Shown piece after piece: positions 42,281-50,135 of a DNA stretch of 64,000 nt. A program made the translations under genes and the position numbers. The number at the start of each line of letters is the position of its first letter. Within the stretch, counting starts at the first letter, position 1. The stretch comes from Mesostigma viride. Lineage: Eukaryota; Streptophyta; Mesostigmatophyceae; Mesostigmatales; Mesostigmataceae. The notes under the pieces were generated by a model. The model was not told the origin of the DNA. It made no database searches and was given only the letters and a program-made list of their open reading frames with translations. The DNA lies in NCBI GenBank assembly GCA_009746045.1, contig RPFO01000079.1, positions 52,501 through 116,500 on the forward strand, given 5' to 3'.

Positions 42281-44721
42281 GTGGGGCATGGGGGCGAGGA
42301 CATTCTCTTTGACACCCTCATTGACCTGGCGGCTGGTCGCGTTCCTCCCGCTGCGCGCGAGTGGTTAGCGGGCGCTCGCCTCCTCGCTCTGCTCAAGGGT
42401 GTCTTGCCCCCCCCCGAGGGCAAGGTGCGCCCGATCGCCTGCGGTGAGGTGCTCCGCAAGCTCGTGGGCAAAGTGATCTGCCGCCAAAAGGCGCCCGAGC
42501 TCCGTGCCTTTTTCTGCCCGCCCCTCGCAGCGGGTGAGACCTCGGTGGCGGCCGCCAGCTGGGGGTGACGACTCCAGGCGGGGCGGATATCCTCATCCAT
42601 TCGGTGCAGGCCTACCTCGAGGCCCATGCACCCCACCCACGCTGTCGTCAAGGTCGACTGCCACAACGCGTTCAACAGTCTGTCCCGCGCCAGCATGTTT
42701 GCGGCCGTCATGGAGTCCTTCGAGGACTTGTACGCTTGGACAGCCGTGTGCTACGGCCAGCCCGGCCAACTAGTTCACATCATGGAGGACGGCACTCGCG
42801 GCGGCCTGCTGTCGCGGTCGGGCACCCAGCAAGGGGACCCCCTGGGACCCCTGTACTTTGCCGCCCCCCTCCAGGGTTGCCTCCAAGCGGTCCATGCTGC
42901 CCACCCGGCGGTCGCTATTCAGGCCTACTTGGATGATATCTACCTTCTGGGCCCTGTGCCGGACACCACCGCGGCTCTGCTGGCACTGCAGACCGCGGTG
43001 GCCGACATCAACCTCCAGTTGACCCTGGCCAAGTGCGCGGTGTACTCGCCTCAAGGTGATTGCTCCGGCTTTCCGCCCCAGCTCTTGGGCCGGGACGAGC
43101 GCCTCCATGGGTTGGATGTCCTCGGCGTTCCGGTTGGCGACCCCGAGTTTGGCATCGATGCTCTGCGGGCCGCCCTCGACGGCCCGCACTGAGGTACTGC
43201 CCTTGATTGCGCGCCTTCATGATTCGCAGACCAAGGGTCTGCTTCTGTGGTTTTGCGCTCACCCTCGCGTCGTTCACTGGCTCCGGGGCGCTCTTCCGGC
43301 TCAGGTCCGGCTGGCCGCCGAGGGCCACGACAAACGCATCCAGTCGGCCTTGGCGCAGCTGGTCCCGGGCCCCGACCTCCCGCCACATGCTATTCGCATT
43401 GCCTCCCTGCCTGCACGGATGGGTGGCTGTGGTCTGACTCGTGCCGCCCGGCTGGCCCCAGCAGCATTTTTGGGCTCCGTCGCTCAGTCGTGGGCGGAAA
43501 GCTGCCGGCTCCTGCCCCTTTTGGCAACGGCAGCGCCTGACCTCCTGGACCACAGCAGCCCTTTGCCCTTCGTCACCGCCATCCATGCAGGAGGCCTATG
43601 CTGAGATCCAGCAGGCCTGTTCTCCCGTCCGTGCCGCTCAGGCGGTACAGCGCCACCTCCCTCGCGGCACTCCCTCGGTCGCCTCCGTTCAATCTCCCGC
43701 CGCATTCCCTGCTCGCGTCATCGATAAACACCAGAAAACCTACGCGGGTATTCTGCACACGGCTGATTGGGTGGCTCTTTTCGCGGACCTCAACGCCCAG
43801 GGACGTGCGTGGCTGTTCTCGCTTTAATTGCGGAGTGTGGGCTCGGCGTACCTTCGTGCTCTTCCCATGGCCCCCCCATTCGCCTTGGCTCCCATGCAGC
43901 CACTACTCGGTGGCGCTCCGGCACCAGCTATTTGCCCCGCAGCCTCTTGTTCCGGCCGGGCGGCCTTGTGGTAGCTGTGGGCAGCCGCTGGATCCCACGG
44001 GGACTCACTACCTTGCCTGCATGGGGGGCCAACAGAATCAGAATTGGTATTTGTATTTGCACACTGTCCTCCTGACGGTGGTGCTCGCCATGATTCGGTC
44101 GGTTTTCCCCCACGCGAACATCCGGTCCGAGGATGCGGATGGCGCTGCCTTCTATTCCCCCAACCACCGGCCTGACATCCTGGTGCTGGACTTTGAGGGG
44201 GGTGGCCGGCATCTGCTTATTGACGTTTCGGTGGCGCGGCCCTTGGCTCTTAGCCACGTGGCTGGGGCCTCCCTCACGGCAGGTTACACGGCGGACCGGG
44301 CGGAGCGGGCCAAGCTCCTGGCCTACGGCGACGTCGGGCACCATCGTGTGGTGCCCTTTGTCCTGGAGGAGTTTGGGGCCATGGGGCCCCTGACCTCCGC
44401 CTTCTTCAAGGAGTGTTGCCGGCTCCGGGAGGACCGGCTGGACCTGGAGGGCCAGCGGGCCCCATGGTCGGCGCGGACCTGGACGTCATATTGGCGTCAG
44501 CGCTTGTCGGTGGCGCTGACTCGGGCCATTGCTGACATCATGCTCCGCCGTACGCGGGCTGATTTTGCGGTGCAGCAGGGCTATTAGGTTCCTCCCGTTA
44601 GGCGTTTCCATTGGTCTTATCGTAGTATAGAGCTTTGACATGGCTCTGTATATAGGTTTATAGCTGGGCGTTTGCTTTGGTTTGAGTGATTTCACTCTGC
44701 TGTAAGTAATTATATTTTTAA
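42281..44721 (+). mobile_element. RLE-e: RLE-type LINE, plus strand, 5'-truncated
   Basis: It starts inside the RT N-terminal region (GTGGGGCATGGGGGCGAGG) and ends with the family 3' UTR and GTAATTATATTTTTAA. Its 3' end meets the 3' end of RLE-f across a TATATAT tract. The 17-bp TSD (42264-42280, 52784-52800) shows it inserted before RLE-f split its right target copy. Confidence 0.9.
42285..44587 (+). pseudogene. RLE-e polyprotein (RT, CCHC, RLE), frameshifted
   Basis: Successive frames: 42285-42568 (VLPPPEGKVRPIACGEVLRK), 42626-43192 (VVKVDCHNAFNSLSRAS, SGTQQGDPLGPLYF, AYLDDIYLLGP with the YLDD catalytic pair), then 43207-43827 and 43850-44587 (CGSC...H...C; RPDILVLDF...LLIDVSVARP). Against RLE-f the breaks come from a 2-nt insertion near 42553, a 1-nt change near 43180 and three ATGC insertions (about 42625, 43585, 43894). 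A TAA lies near 43825. The 9-C run at 42406-42414 keeps the frame here, whereas RLE-f has 8. Confidence 0.8.
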
Positions 44722-44861
44722 TATATATTAAAAATATAATTACTTACAGCAGAGTGAAATCACTCAAACCAAAGCAAACGCCCAGCTATAAACCTATATA
44801 CAGAGCCATGTCAAAGCTCTATACTACGATAAGACCAATGGAAACGCCTAACGGGAGGAAC

Positions 44862-47072
44862 CTAATAGCCCTGCTGCACCGCAAAATCAGCCCGCGTACG
44901 GCGGAGCATGATGTCAGCCATGGCCCGAGTCAGCGCCACCGACAAGCGCTGACGCCAATATGACGTCCAGGTCCGCGCCGACCATGGGGCCCGCTGGCCC
45001 TCCAGGTCCAGCCGGTCCTCCCGGAGCCGGCAACACTCCTTGAAGAAGGCGGAGGTCAGGGGCCCCATGGCCCCAAACTCCTCCAGGACAAAGGGCACCA
45101 CACGATGGTGCCCGACGTCGCCGTAGGCCAGGAGCTTGGCCCGCTCCGCCCGGTCCGCCGTGTAACCTGCCGTGAGGGAGGCCCCAGCCACGTGGCTAAG
45201 AGCCAAGGGCCGCGCCACCGAAACGTCAATAAGCAGATGCCGGCCACCCCCCTCAAAGTCCAGCACCACGATGTCAGGCCGGTGGTTGGGGGAATAGAAG
45301 GCAGCGCCATCCGCATCCTCGGACCGGATGTTCGCGTGGGGGAAAACCGACCGAATCATGGCGAGCACCACCGTCAGGAGGACAGTGTGCAAATACAAAT
45401 ACCAATTCTGATTCTGTTGGCCCCCCATGCAGGCAAGGTAGTGAGTCCCCGTGGGATCCAGCGGCTGCCCACAGCTACCACAAGGCCGCCCGGCCGGAAC
45501 AAGAGGCTGCGGGGCAAATAGCTGGTGCCGGAGCGCCACCGAGTAGTGGCTGGGAGCCAAGGCGAATGGGGGGGCCATGGGAAGAGCACGAAGGTACGCC
45601 GAGCCCACACTCCGCAAGGAAAGCGAGAACAGCCACGCACGTCCCTGGGCGTTGAGGTCCGCGAAAAGAGCAATCCAATCAGCCGTGTGCAGAATACCCG
45701 CGTAGGTTTTCTGGTGTTTATCGATGACGCGAGCAGGGAATGCGGCGGGAGATTGAACGGAGGCGACCGAGGGAGTGCCGCGAGGGAGGTGGCGCTGTAC
45801 CGCCTGAGCGGCACGGACGGGAGAACAGGCCTGCTGGATCTCAGCATAGGCCTCCTGGATGGCGGTGACGAAGGGCAAAGGGCTGCTGGGGTCCAGGAGG
45901 TCAGGCGCTGCCGTTGCCAAAAGGGGCAGGAGCCGGCAGCTTTCCGCCCACGACTGAGCGACGGAGCCCAAAAATGCTGCTGGGGCCAGCCGGGCGGCAC
46001 GAGTCAGACCGCAGCCACCCATCCGTGCAGGCAGGGAGGCAATGCGAATAGCATGTGGCGGGAGGTCGGGGCCCGGGACCAGCTGCGCCAAGGCCGACTG
46101 GATGCGTTCGTCGTGGCCCTCGGCGGCCAGCCGGACCTGAGACGGAAGAGCGCCCCGGAGCCAGTGAACGACGCGAGGGTGAGCGCAAAACCACAGAAGC
46201 AGACCCTTGGTCTGCGAATCATGAAGGCGCGCAATCAAGGGCAGTACCTCAGTGCGTGCCTCGAGGGCGGCCCGCAGAGCATCGATGACAAACGCGGGGT
46301 CGCCAACCGGAACGCCGAGGACATCCAACCCATGGAGGCGCTCGTCCCGGCCCAAGAGCTGGGGCGGAAAGCCGGAGCAATCACCTTGGGGCGAGTACAC
46401 CGCGCACTTGGCAAGGGTCAACTGGAGGTTGATGTCGGCCACCGCGGTCTGCAGTGCCAGCAGAGCCGCGGTGGTGTCCGGCACAGGGCCCAGAAGGTAG
46501 ATATCATCCAAGTAGGCCTGAATAGCGACCGCCGGGTGGGCAGCATGGACCGCTTGGAGGCAACCCTGGAGGGGGGCGGCAAAGTACAGGGGTCCCAGGG
46601 GGTCCCCTTGCTGGGTGCCCGACCGCGACAGCAGGCCGCCGCGAGTGCCGTCCTCCATGATGTGAACCAGTTGGCCGGGCTGGCCGTAGCACACGGCTGT
46701 CCAAGCGTACAAGTCCTCGAAGGACTCCATGACGGCCGCAAACATGCTGGCGCGGGACAGACTGTTGAACGCGTTGTGGCAGTCGACCTTGACGACAGCG
46801 TGGGTGGGGTGGGCCTCGAGGTAGGCCTGCACCGAATGGATGAGGATATCCGCCCCGCCTGGAGTCGTCACCCCCAGCTGGGCCGCCACCGAGGTCTCAC
46901 CCGCTGCGAGGGGCGGGCAGAAAAAGGCACGGAGCTCGGGCGCCTTTTGGCGGCAGATCACTTTGCCCACGAGCTTGCGGAGCACCTCACCGCAGGCGAT
47001 CGGGCGCACCTTGCCCTCGGGGGGGGCAAGACACCCTTGAGCAGAGCGAGGAGGCGAGCGCCCGCTAACCAC
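44862..47072 (-). CDS. RLE-f: RT catalytic core, CCHC knuckle, restriction-like endonuclease
   Basis: A long uninterrupted frame. The RT blocks are KVRPIACGEVLRKLVGKVIC, KVDCHNAFNSLSR (first catalytic Asp), LLSRSGTQQGDPLGPLYFA and AYLDDIYLLGP (YLDD in place of YADD). The thumb region follows with GLLLWFCAHPRVVHWLRG. Near residue 540 is CX2CX9HX3C (CGSC...H...C), then RPDIVVLDFEGGGRHLLIDV, the PD...D core of R2-like endonucleases that nick target DNA. The C-terminus ends RTRADFAVQQGY. The family copies its RNA by target-primed reverse transcription. The frame's upstream neighbour (46958-47932) joins at an 8-C run near 47018 that is 9 C in RLE-e. Confidence 0.9.
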   Translation of the reverse strand: MVSGRSPPRSAQGCLAPPEGKVRPIACGEVLRKLVGKVICRQKAPELRAFFCPPLAAGETSVAAQLGVTTPGGADILIHSVQAYLEAHPTHAVVKVDCHNAFNSLSRASMFAAVMESFEDLYAWTAVCYGQPGQLVHIMEDGTRGGLLSRSGTQQGDPLGPLYFAAPLQGCLQAVHAAHPAVAIQAYLDDIYLLGPVPDTTAALLALQTAVADINLQLTLAKCAVYSPQGDCSGFPPQLLGRDERLHGLDVLGVPVGDPAFVIDALRAALEARTEVLPLIARLHDSQTKGLLLWFCAHPRVVHWLRGALPSQVRLAAEGHDERIQSALAQLVPGPDLPPHAIRIASLPARMGGCGLTRAARLAPAAFLGSVAQSWAESCRLLPLLATAAPDLLDPSSPLPFVTAIQEAYAEIQQACSPVRAAQAVQRHLPRGTPSVASVQSPAAFPARVIDKHQKTYAGILHTADWIALFADLNAQGRAWLFSLSLRSVGSAYLRALPMAPPFALAPSHYSVALRHQLFAPQPLVPAGRPCGSCGQPLDPTGTHYLACMGGQQNQNWYLYLHTVLLTVVLAMIRSVFPHANIRSEDADGAAFYSPNHRPDIVVLDFEGGGRHLLIDVSVARPLALSHVAGASLTAGYTADRAERAKLLAYGDVGHHRVVPFVLEEFGAMGPLTSAFFKECCRLREDRLDLEGQRAPWSARTWTSYWRQRLSVALTRAMADIMLRRTRADFAVQQGY

Positions 47073-47932
47073 TCGCGCGCAGCGGGAGGAACGCGACCAG
47101 CCGCCAGGTCAATGAGGGTGTCAAAGAGAATGTCCTCGCCCCCATGCCCCACCAGGACCTCCAAGTGCTCGTAGCGCCAGCCCGACGGCCCGGTAGAGGA
47201 AGCCCGCGGGACCGCACGCATCACCTCCAGGAAGCAGTCGCGGTCCAGCCGGAGGGGGGCCGGCAGGGGGTCCGGCACGGGCAGCTGGAATCCGGGCTCC
47301 GCAGGGTGAAGAGCCTCCAAGGCCGCCAGGGTAGCCGCATTGGCGGGGGCGAGCTTGGCCATTTCCAAGCGGGTCATGGCCCGGCTGAGCTGCCCCTCGC
47401 GGACGAGGCGGATGACGTCGGCGGCCACCCGCTCGAAGTTGACCTCCCCCGACAGCCGGGCCGTGCGCGGGGGCGGCACGCCAAACAGCCCCTCCCAGTC
47501 CCCCTGCAGAAAGCGTCGGCAACGGGCAATAACCGCACCCTGGAGGCCGCGCACACCACGCCCGAGAGGGGTGAGGAGCAGGCGGGGGGTCACCATGTGC
47601 AGTTTAAAGCCCAGCGGGTCGTCCGGAGCGGCGTGCATGCGCCGGAGAGAAACGATTGCACATTGCGCGAAAAGGCTACGCGCGCGGTGGGGGAGGTCGG
47701 TCAGGGTAGACGTCGGGTTGATGGCGCATGCATCCCAGGGAACCGTGTCAAGCCAACGCCAACTGGCCGAGTAGTCGGGCGGCGGGGGCTGGGAGCCGGT
47801 GGGAGCCGAGGCGGGAGGGGGGAGGGGGCCGGGACTGCTGGCCGGTTGAGGGGCCGTTGAGCAACACAGGCGCGCGCGTGCTGAGCGCGCCCGTGAATGG
47901 AGTACACCCGCTGGCAGTGAGCTTCCGGGCAC
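46958..47932 (-). CDS. RLE-f: RT N-terminal region
   Basis: Minus-strand frame with a Pro-rich start, then LDTVPWDACAINPTSTLTDL, a helical linker (VNFERVAADVIRLVREGQLS, MTRLEMAKLAPANAATLAAL) and the RT motif GPSGWRYEHLEVLVGHG typical of R2/NeSL-group RTs. It ends in DLAAGRVPPAAREWLAGARL and LLALLKGVLPPP before the frameshift. Upstream it overlaps the zinc-finger frame. One more indel near 47700-47900 separates them. Confidence 0.8.
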   Translation of the reverse strand: MPGSSLPAGVLHSRARSARARLCCSTAPQPASSPGPLPPPASAPTGSQPPPPDYSASWRWLDTVPWDACAINPTSTLTDLPHRARSLFAQCAIVSLRRMHAAPDDPLGFKLHMVTPRLLLTPLGRGVRGLQGAVIARCRRFLQGDWEGLFGVPPPRTARLSGEVNFERVAADVIRLVREGQLSRAMTRLEMAKLAPANAATLAALEALHPAEPGFQLPVPDPLPAPLRLDRDCFLEVMRAVPRASSTGPSGWRYEHLEVLVGHGGEDILFDTLIDLAAGRVPPAAREWLAGARLLALLKGVLPPPRARCARSPAVRCSASSWAK

Positions 47933-48660
47933 CGGTAACAGCTCATGGCCTGCAGATCCGCCGCGCCGAGATCGGGGTGCACAGCGCGAAGGTGCTGGCA
48001 GAGGAGGTTACGGTTGTGGAACACACCCGCACACGGGGACCCCGTGGGAAGCAGCACGGCACACCGGTGAAGGCCGTCGGCGGGCGCTGAGTGGCGGGGA
48101 GCGGCGCCAGCAAAGGCAGGACGTGGGGCCTGCGGCGTCTCCCCAGCCGGGCCGGCAGGCGCGCGCACCACGACCCGACCAGCGCCCGGCAGGCCCGCCG
48201 GGGCCACGGAGGAGGCAGTGCCCACCGGGGAGACCCCCAGCGGAGGGGGATCGAGAACGCCGGCGCCCCTCCCAGGGGGACTCGCCAGCGCGCCCGCGAC
48301 CACCCCAGGCCCCGGCAACGAGGCCGGGGGCGGCGGCCGAGGGGTCGGGGAGGCAGCTGGCCCCGGGGCCCGGTGGGGACCCGGCAGGGGACCCAGCGAG
48401 ACCGGGGGCGGGCCGAGAGGAAGCGCAGTCCCAGGGGGCGGCACAACAGCCCGGCACAACGGGCAGCGCGGCACGGAGTGGAGCAAGCTGCGCGCGATGC
48501 ACGCTTGATGGAATGTGTGGCCGCACGCGGGCAGGCGACACAAGCCATCCCCCGGCCGGAAGGGCTCAAGGCAGATGGCACAGGAGCCCGACTCGGGGTC
48601 GTCCCCCTCCAGAAGGGACCGGACATGAGGGGGGGCGGGTCCCAGCCGGCCTCCCAGCAA
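47701..48660 (-). CDS. RLE-f: RING-H2 finger and two zinc fingers
   Basis: Near the start is a canonical RING-H2: CAIC, 15 residues, CGH, TFH, QAC, 11 residues, CPLC (CX2CX15CX1HX2HX2CX11CX2C). RING-H2 domains usually recruit E2 ubiquitin-conjugating enzymes. A roughly 110-residue Pro/Gly-rich linker follows. Two atypical fingers come next: CX9CX12HX4H (ending CQHLRAVH) and CX4CX11HX3C (CPEAHC...HARAC). These occupy the place of the DNA-binding fingers of R2-type elements, just before RT. An E3-ligase role is inferred from the motif only. The frame overlaps the upstream frame at 48400-48660. Confidence 0.8.
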   Translation of the reverse strand: MLGGRLGPAPPHVRSLLEGDDPESGSCAICLEPFRPGDGLCRLPACGHTFHQACIARSLLHSVPRCPLCRAVVPPPGTALPLGPPPVSLGPLPGPHRAPGPAASPTPRPPPPASLPGPGVVAGALASPPGRGAGVLDPPPLGVSPVGTASSVAPAGLPGAGRVVVRAPAGPAGETPQAPRPAFAGAAPRHSAPADGLHRCAVLLPTGSPCAGVFHNRNLLCQHLRAVHPDLGAADLQAMSCYRCPEAHCQRVYSIHGRAQHARACVAQRPLNRPAVPAPSPLPPRLPPAPSPRRPTTRPVGVGLTRFPGMHAPSTRRLP

Positions 48661-49199
48661 CCCGGGAGAGCGGCAATCTGGGCGCGCGAGAGGATGCCGA
48701 CCGGTTGGTCAGCCGCGGGGTGCCATTCGTGCGGGATGCCTGCCAACTCCAGGATGTCGTGGAGGAAGGCAGAAACAGGCGTCCCCGCGGTTAGGGGCTG
48801 GGCGCGCCCGGCCGAGTCCACCAAGATGGCCTGGCCGCCCTGAACCGCGATGGGGGCCCCGAACTCCACACGCAGCATGGCGGCCTGCGCCAGGCTGAGG
48901 GAGGTGATGAGAAAGCCCCCACTGGCAACCGGGCCGGGAGGCGGGGCCTGGGCGTCCAAGAAGAGGCGAAGCTGCCGCGGGGACATGAGGCCCAGGTCGG
49001 CGCCGCCCGCGAGGTAGGCCGCCCGCACCGAGACCTGTGCGTCTCGAGCCACCGCCGTGACGAACTCGACCACCTCCTGACCCACCCGCTCGTCCAGGGA
49101 AAGCAGCTCTTCCTGCCGGGCGGCCGGGAGATGCCACGGCAGCCGGCAGCCGGCGTGATATCCTTCCAAGACATACCCCCAAAGAGTCGAGGCCGTCAC
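48400..49199 (-). CDS. RLE-f: middle region of unknown function
   Basis: Frame 47943-49199, of which the part above about 48600 appears genuine (ASTLWGYVLEGYHAGCRLPW, LLSLDERVGQEVVEFVTAVA, GGFLITSLSLAQAAMLRVEF, VSAFLHDILELAGIPHEWHP). It is predicted to be largely helical. I recognise no domain. Below about 48600 the frame gives way to the RING frame, so an indel is likely near 48600. The 49190 edge lies in a six-C run where the preceding frame (49196-49828) ends. Confidence 0.5.
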
Positions 49200-50021
49200 C
49201 GGGGGGCGGCGGAAAGAAATGTCGCCCGCACCTGCGCAACTAGGGCCAGGAAGGCCGGGGGCCTAGGGAGCGAGGGGAAGGCGGCCTGGAGCCCGACCGC
49301 GTCCAGCAACAAAGGGCAGTACGCCCAAGAAAAGGTGGCGCGGCCCACCACGCCGACAATGTGCGAGGGCGGCCACGAGGTGAACGCGTGGGCCCGGGGG
49401 CCGCCGTCCCACGCGGCAAGGACGGGGGTGGCGGCTGGGTGGCCAACCGCGGCCGGGGGAAGGGAGGCCAGAGCGTCGGGGAGCGAGGGGCCGGGGGCGG
49501 GCGCCGGGGTCGCCAGGCCCGCCGGGGGTCGGCCGGGCCAGCCCAGGCGACAGCGCCGCGCCCCCGTCGGCGGGGCCAGGCGACGGGTGGGGCCCCGGGG
49601 CCGAGGGCGCCAGGGCCCGAGCAACGGCGGCCCCATCGGGCAGGCCACGGCCCGCCCCGAGGGCCTCGGCAGGGGGGCACACGGGGCAGGGGGCCGGAGC
49701 ACCCAGCGGGGAGGGCAGCCCGGGGGCCCGCCGGGGGGGACAGCGCGGGCACGTCCAGGAGCCCGGCGGGACCCGGTAGAGCCGGGGAGTAAGACACTGC
49801 AAGTGCCACCCGGAATTGCAAGCATCACAAACTAACATGTGGTGCCCGCGGTGCCCGCTCCGGCAGACCTCGCAGACCAAGGAGGGGGAGACCGGGGCGC
49901 CCGAGCCCCCCGCAGCCGGGTCGCCCACCTCCGCAAGAAGGGCCGCAAGCCGAGAGGACCGCCGAGGCGCCAACCGGGGAGCGGGGGAGCCGTTGGGCGA
50001 AGGGGGTCGTGGGTCGTCCAT
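49196..50021 (-). CDS. RLE-f: N-terminus with PHD finger
   Basis: The start is ATG at 50021 (MDDPRPPSPNGS). Residues about 50-95 form a canonical C4HC3 PHD finger: CEVC, 11 residues, CDAC, NSGWH, LQC, 14 residues, CPRC. PHD fingers commonly bind histone H3 tails, so a chromatin-tethering role is plausible. A Pro/Ala/Gly-rich region follows. The frame changes between about 49830 and 49500, after which WPPSHIVGVVGRATFSWAYC and AAFPSLPRPPAFLALVAQVR are read to 49196. Confidence 0.75.
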
Positions 50022-50061
50022 GAACAATCAGGGCAGGCGTGGCAGCCACCGAGGGGGGGGG

Positions 50062-50120
50062 CGGGGGGTGTGGGGGGCGGAGCCCCCCACGCGGGGGGTT
50101 TGGGGGGCGGCAGCCCCCCA
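50062..50120. repeat. Two GC hairpins between array and ORF
   Basis: GGGGGGCGGAGCCCCCCACGC and GGGGGGCGGCAGCCCCCCAACG are near-direct copies. Each folds on itself (GGGGGGC/GCCCCCC). They lie in the leader between the monomers and the PHD start codon. Confidence 0.75.
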
Positions 50121-50135
50121 ACGCGCTGCGGTCGC

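Larger units (their letters stand above)
42281..47155. repeat. 2.4-kb near-perfect inverted repeat (3' ends facing)
   Basis: RLE-e and the 3' half of RLE-f are oppositely oriented and centred on the TA tract at about 44725. Positions 42281-42330 pair with about 47103-47155. The arms differ by a few substitutions and the small indels listed for RLE-e. Confidence 0.9.

Noticed and set aside
44500-44950. Twin-priming inversion as the cause of the inverted repeat
   Set aside because: Both 3' termini face each other at the centre and both arms carry the same 3' half. Two separate insertions in a TA target explain the TSDs.
45525-47174. 549-codon plus-strand frame
   Set aside because: Antisense shadow of the RT/endonuclease frame of RLE-f, with no domain of its own.
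47144-49835. Plus-strand frames rich in Gly/Arg/Pro across RLE-f
   Set aside because: Antisense of the GC-rich N-terminal half of the element. The minus strand carries canonical PHD and RING motifs.
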